Part shown: in pieces, positions 60,701-64,000 of the stretch | Position numbering within the stretch: position 1 is the stretch's first letter | Layout of the letters: every line of letters begins with the position of its first letter | NCBI GenBank assembly: GCA_963797475.1 | Contig: CAWCPR010000001.1 | Span: 1,426,001-1,490,000, forward strand | Source: CAWCPR01 sp963797475 | GTDB lineage: Bacteria; Chloroflexota; Anaerolineae; Anaerolineales; UBA4823 | Reading direction: 5' to 3' | DNA length: 64,000 nucleotides | Program-made: the position numbers and the translations under genes | The notes under the pieces: model-generated | Databases searched by the model: none | Seen by the model: the letters and a program-made list of their open reading frames with translations, nothing else | What the model was told of the DNA's origin: nothing

Positions 60701-62173
60701 TCTCAAGGCCTCTGAGGTTTTTGCGGATAAGCACATGATCTGAGCCGGATAGTGACTGCCCGCTCCGGTATAGACATCTTTCGAAGTCTCTTCAAGGATC
60801 AAGTGGGCATTCACGCCACTTGCACCAAAAGAGCTTACTCCAGCCAACCGCCGCCCGTTGATGGGTTCCCATTTGGTCAGGCGAGTAGGGATCTTTATTG
60901 GTAAATTATTCCAGGTGATATTCGGATTTAATTCCTTCAAGTGGAGGTGAGCTGGGATCTCGCCATGGTAAAGAGAAAGCACAACTTTAATCAACCCGGC
61001 TACTCCCGCAGCAGCTTCCGTATGTCCAAAGTTTGTTTTAATGGATCCAACCTGAAGAGGAGATTTATTAGATCTTCCCGCTCCATACACAGCTCCCAAA
61101 GCCCGAACTTCAATTGGGTCACCTAATGGCGTCCCAGTTCCGTGAGCTTCTACATAGCCAACCTGGTCGGGAGATACTTCTGCTTTCTTCAGAGCGGTTC
61201 GGATGACGGCCTCTTGGGCTAATTTGCTTGGAACTGTAAAACCACTGCTGAAACCGTCATGGTTGACCGCTGCCCCTCGAATAATGGCTAGAATCCGATC
61301 ATGATCTGTCACGGCATCCGAAAGGCGTTTCAACACAACAATACCACAACCATCACTTCGGATAAATCCATCTGCCCGGGAATCGAACGTCTTACATCGC
61401 CCGTCAGTTGCTAACATATTCGACTGGCAAGCACTTATACTCACTTCTGGTGATAATAGCAGGTTGACCCCGCCTGCCAAAGCCATGGACGAATCCCCCG
61501 TCAGCAGGCTTTGTACCGCTAAATAAATGGCAACCAGTGATGAAGAACAGGCAGTATCCACGGCCACGGCGGGCCCATGCAGACCCAACAAGTAAGAAAC
61601 CCGTCCGGGAATACTGTTAAACATGTTACCAGTAATCCGGTATGCTCCAATTTGTTCCGGCGAATTGATGTTCGATTGTAACTGCAAGTAATCGCTCATT
61701 GTCACACCGACGAACACACCGGTTTGGCTCTCAGTTAGTCCTTCTGGTGAGTAACCGGCATCTTCCAGGGCTTCCCAGGCAACTTCGAGCAATAAACGCT
61801 GCTGAGGATCCATACTGCGCGCCTCTCGAGGCGAGATTCCGAAGAAATGGGGATCAAAATGTCCAGGATTTTCAATGAACCCACCATAGCGGGTATACAT
61901 TTTCCCCGGCATAGTCCGGTTCGGATCGTAATAGGCATCGATATCCCAGCGATCAGGAGGGACCTCCTGGATGGCGTCGACTGCTTGACGCATCAATTGC
62001 CAGAACGTCTCAGGACTGGTCACACCACCTGGGTAACGACAGCCTATCCCAATCACCGCGATGGGTTCTCGGCTGGACTTTTCCATCGTCTCCAGTCGAG
62101 TTCGCATCTTCTTGAGAGCCAGCAACGCCTCTTTCAGGCGGTTTTGATAATCCGCTAGTTCAGCATTGCCCAT
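57704..62173 (-). CDS. PKS module B, N-terminal fragment: KS-AT-DH and structural KR half
   Basis: The N-terminal helix YQNRLKEALLALKKMRTRLE resembles a docking coiled coil. KS (about 62070-60780) has DTACSSSL, EAHGTGT and KTNFGHTEAAAG. AT (about 60490-59560) has GHSVGEY and AQASHSP in place of HAFH; the ASH ending recalls the YASH of methylmalonyl-type ATs, though the V after GHS is malonyl-like. DH (about 59380-58530) has ADHLVQGGIILPATA with the His present. A structural KR half precedes the ER. The frame is lost at 57785-57788, and about 25 C-terminal residues are artefactual. The ATG follows the upstream stop directly (TAAATG), with GGAAGGTGA before it. Confidence 0.88.
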   Translation of the reverse strand: MGNAELADYQNRLKEALLALKKMRTRLETMEKSSREPIAVIGIGCRYPGGVTSPETFWQLMRQAVDAIQEVPPDRWDIDAYYDPNRTMPGKMYTRYGGFIENPGHFDPHFFGISPREARSMDPQQRLLLEVAWEALEDAGYSPEGLTESQTGVFVGVTMSDYLQLQSNINSPEQIGAYRITGNMFNSIPGRVSYLLGLHGPAVAVDTACSSSLVAIYLAVQSLLTGDSSMALAGGVNLLLSPEVSISACQSNMLATDGRCKTFDSRADGFIRSDGCGIVVLKRLSDAVTDHDRILAIIRGAAVNHDGFSSGFTVPSKLAQEAVIRTALKKAEVSPDQVGYVEAHGTGTPLGDPIEVRALGAVYGAGRSNKSPLQVGSIKTNFGHTEAAAGVAGLIKVVLSLYHGEIPAHLHLKELNPNITWNNLPIKIPTRLTKWEPINGRRLAGVSSFGASGVNAHLILEETSKDVYTGAGSHYPAQIMCLSAKTSEALRDLAESFDRHLVVQPEIDLGDICFTANYGRSHFNHRLAVYGDFVEKIRNELAAFAAGDPGSNLVSAELEKQEMPRVAFMFTGHGSQYSKMGYMLYQTAPIFRQAFDEVKELLQAYLDEPIAAVMYPDSIEDSPLFLEGMKYTQPALFALEYSLAKLWLSWGIKPEVVVGHSVGEYAAACIAGILSLPDAVKLVAARGRLMDELPEAGSMAVVFADEGRVAAALEPYLDQLAIAVINNRENIVISGSKESVHTVIRSLSQVGIRSRILDIAQASHSPLVEPILDEFEQIASEVSYAYPKIDYISCLTGDLVKAGEASQVSYWRQHMRQTVRFADAVQRLHNLGLTHFIEIGPSPTLLGIAKRVLPEGFGTWLPSIRKDRNDWDQILNSLAILYTHGATIDWDQFYLNSPRRKVSLPTYPFQRQRYWVEAGPKLVSNQRSGEFLHPLLGQQLRVASQEKIFETRLSLNNQTFLADHLVQGGIILPATAFIEILIAAGHVLLGKTITIEAATFQETLPMQPEVEKVVQILAKPEKDKSLIVQIVSLDETSGDWKLHMNASIRQAAAVSADIGENLTSLQSRCSVSYPLTQFYKTMQDRGLDFGPTFHNLEQIWLGEGEVLAKIRPNELLSLGEFYIHPALLDACLQPIGTLLPEDGQTYLPFHLDELRLYADPGQIFWSHISIQASTTTNQGAIGADIHLYAETGELLAQIKGLTFVRPQTSDLQSQLLKNWLYEVAWQPAHFLTAKQKPAPGNWLIFADGKGMGGSIQKYLEKTKCHCTVVRPGSSYLVKGPDNYILNPTNPEDFLSLLDSTGETEYQGVLYLWALDVPDVIGDNTNPGKYQEIFCAGALHLAQALALRGIGLPQGLTLVTRKAFRFAAEEDGNPNNPTTATLWGLGKVIAQEHPEFNCVCLDLDISKDEFASEKLLETLAVRGDENQIALYNGQYYVPRMVRSSILEGIESPARRKNERYELNFKRKRHFRKIGVYYTLTAFPRSWRSGN
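57785..57788 (-). other. Probable frameshift: extra T in a four-base run inside the module B ER
   Basis: The minus strand reads GTTAAATTTTAAGAGAAAAAGG. Removing one T gives ELNLREKGTFEKLEFTTHLR, which matches ELHVSERGILDNLTFRPVER of module F position by position through the next conserved VEI. Confidence 0.85.
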
Positions 62174-64000
62174 TTATTCACCTTCCAATAGATCATCGAT
62201 CCGGGAAAGTTCCTGGTCCAAGAGATTCAGCAAATCATCGCCATCAGTTTCTAAAATAGGTTCAACAACCTGCGATTCAGTTATGGATTCGGATTTTAAT
62301 CCGGTATTTTCCTTGCTGCCGTCTTGTTCTGCTGCACTCGCCTGACTGGTGTTGGTCAATATCAACTGTGGCAAGATTTCGTTGCAAAGAAAGTCTGTCA
62401 AAGTCATTATCGAAGGGTATTCGAAAGCCAAGGTGGGAGGCAACGAGCAGTTAAGGCTGGCTTCCAGGTGGGTACGCAGCTGCATCGTCATCATCGAATC
62501 CATGCCTAGTTTGAAAAATCCCTGGCGGATATCGATTGGATCGCCAGGATGAAACCCGAGTATGGCGGCTGTCTGTTCGCGAACATGGTGGAGCACAAAA
62601 TCCTTGCGCTTATCCGCAGTTATTTGAGATATTTGATGGAGAAAATCACTTTGTCGGGGTTCAATAATAAGACCAGAAGCCTGTTGTTGTACCTGGATCT
62701 CCGCCAAAAGGGGTCGCTGCCCTTGGGCTTCATAGAGGGGCTTGAATGAATCCCAATTAACCGATGCCACCACTTGCTGGACGCTCCCTATAGTTAACAG
62801 GTAAGGGATAACGTCTATTGCCTGCTCGCCCGGCATCTCCTGAAGGCCAGAGTGGCGGAATAACTCAGCCATTTCATCGCTCACCATCCCTTCCCCTGCC
62901 CACCATCCCCAATTGATGCTTAGCGTAGGGAGTCCAGCTATTGAACGGTAATGGGCAACTGCATCCAGATATGAATTAGCAGCGCCATAATGAGCCAGAC
63001 CCTGCGATCCCCAGATCGAGGCGCCGGATGAAAACAATACCAGAAAGTCAAGCGGCAAGTCCTTAGTCAATCCGTGGATCACCTGAATTCCATTCACCTT
63101 GGGTTGGAACACTTCATCGATAGAGGCGGAATTTATCTCGTCTAAGAATTGGTAATGGGTTATCCCAGCAGCATGGAAAATACCTTTAAGAGGGGATTGG
63201 CTATGGCTCAATTCAACGAACAATGTTTCCATATCATTCCAATCGGCAACGTTAGCTCGCGCCACTTCAATAGAAGCTTGACTGGCGGCTTCAATCACAC
63301 GGATTGCATCTATACGCTTGCCGTTAGGACTGTCGGAAGCAACCTTTGCCCATTCTTCACGCCTAGGTAAACCTATCCGGCTGGTGAGGACAATATGGTG
63401 GGCCCCTTGACGGGCTAGCCAGTTTGCTAGAGACAGGCCGATATTTCCAAGGCCACCCGTGACCATATAGGTAGCCTCAGGTTGGATTTCAAGCGGCCGA
63501 ATTACAGATTCCGCTTGAAAATGAGGCGCCAGGCGAGCTACAAAACGTTTACTATTGCGGTAGGCAATCTGGTCTTCTCCATCTGGCTCCAAGATTTCCT
63601 TGATTAGCAGGTCCCCTTCGACTTCGGCTTGTACAATGGGTGCCAAGTCAATCATACCACCCCACAGCTCGGGTTGTTCCAGGCAGATGGTTCGACCTAG
63701 CCCCCAGGTCAGAGATTGGAGCAGAAAAGCAGGGAGCTGGCGTTCCGATTGAGTTCCTTTTTCATTAGGGTCAGCCCGTTGTACAGATTGTATATCCCTA
63801 GTTACCATCCAGATTTGGGGATTGTGATTCCACTTTCGCTGGATCAGCGCCTGGACGAGATTTATTATCCCTTCAAATGCTATCGTTTTCGCCGCATAGT
63901 ACATCTGGATATCTCCTGTCAAATTTTCAGAGATATCCAAATTCCATAAATAAATTATCCCTGCAAAGCGTTCGCTTTGATTGCTTGTCAGCTCTTCCAG
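62174..64000 (-). CDS. PKS, C-terminal part with KR-ACP (runs off right edge)
   Basis: The reading frame is open to the window edge (609 codons); the apparent TTG start at 63940 is internal. Contents: a structural KR half; a catalytic KR (about 63480-62900) with TYMVTGGLGNIGLS, Ser in LFSSGAS and Tyr in LAHYGAANSYLDA, so probably active; an ACP with KLGMDSMMTMQL; and a long acidic tail ending in DLLNLLDQELSRIDDLLEGE, a likely docking helix for module B. The Asp-loop reads GITHYQ, without LDD, so the hydroxyl configuration is not assigned. KS, AT and any DH lie outside the window. It is the earliest module visible and its stop is immediately followed by the module B ATG. Confidence 0.88.
   Translation of the reverse strand: MEELTSNQSERFAGIIYLWNLDISENLTGDIQMYYAAKTIAFEGIINLVQALIQRKWNHNPQIWMVTRDIQSVQRADPNEKGTQSERQLPAFLLQSLTWGLGRTICLEQPELWGGMIDLAPIVQAEVEGDLLIKEILEPDGEDQIAYRNSKRFVARLAPHFQAESVIRPLEIQPEATYMVTGGLGNIGLSLANWLARQGAHHIVLTSRIGLPRREEWAKVASDSPNGKRIDAIRVIEAASQASIEVARANVADWNDMETLFVELSHSQSPLKGIFHAAGITHYQFLDEINSASIDEVFQPKVNGIQVIHGLTKDLPLDFLVLFSSGASIWGSQGLAHYGAANSYLDAVAHYRSIAGLPTLSINWGWWAGEGMVSDEMAELFRHSGLQEMPGEQAIDVIPYLLTIGSVQQVVASVNWDSFKPLYEAQGQRPLLAEIQVQQQASGLIIEPRQSDFLHQISQITADKRKDFVLHHVREQTAAILGFHPGDPIDIRQGFFKLGMDSMMTMQLRTHLEASLNCSLPPTLAFEYPSIMTLTDFLCNEILPQLILTNTSQASAAEQDGSKENTGLKSESITESQVVEPILETDGDDLLNLLDQELSRIDDLLEGE

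Noticed and set aside
13289..64000. Trans-AT polyketide synthase
   Set aside because: Every complete module carries its own AT with GHSxGEY, so it is a cis-AT system.

Overview
The window is a secondary-metabolite region of about 64 kb in which every gene I can support lies on the minus strand, so transcription runs from high to low coordinates. The lineage is most likely Chloroflexota (Anaerolineae- or Herpetosiphon-like). The support is a long Thr-Pro linker (TPTATNTPTPTAT style) in a secreted protein, DUF11-repeat surface proteins, a shared VYLPI C-terminal tail on two unrelated secreted proteins, mid-range GC and frequent TTG starts. This is inference from protein style; there is no rRNA or marker gene here.

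Right and centre (about 64000-13289) hold a cis-AT type I PKS-NRPS assembly line. In transcription order: the C-terminal end of a PKS (KR-ACP, cut by the window edge); module B (KS-AT-DH-ER-KR-ACP); module C (KS-AT-MT-ACP); module D (KS-AT-DH-MT-ER-KR-ACP); module E (KS-AT-KR-ACP); module F (KS-AT-DH-ER-KR-ACP); two exported SGNH hydrolases; module G (KS-AT-DH-KR-ACP followed by a PAPS-type sulfotransferase domain and then C-A-PCP, apparently one chain); and a terminal NRPS (C-A-PCP-TE). The predicted product is a largely reduced, C-methylated polyketide ending in two amino acids, the first probably glycine, released by the TE. The sulfotransferase sits exactly at the PKS-to-NRPS switch, behind a DH that has lost its catalytic His and a KR that looks intact. 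A beta-hydroxyl left by module G is therefore its likely target. Loading module, regulators and phosphopantetheinyl transferase are not in the window.

After a 399-bp gap without genes comes a surface protein with seven DUF11 repeats (12889-9127), then a lasso-type RiPP locus: PqqD-like RRE, asparagine-synthetase-like cyclase, a 53-aa precursor, an HPr-kinase-like protein and an ABC exporter (9046-3392). It is followed by three glycosyltransferase-type genes running off the left edge. The precursor leader fits the lasso leader pattern, but the core has no Asp or Glu where a normal lasso ring would close. No transglutaminase-like leader protease (B2) is present.

Five genes' worth of sequence is split by single-base frameshifts (near 10969, 20951, 24062, 36017 and 57785). 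Each break falls inside a well-conserved domain or repeat. Correcting one base at each restores family-like sequence and whole-codon gene lengths, so assembly or sequencing indels are more likely than five real mutations. Annotations below are written for both the observed fragments and the restored genes.
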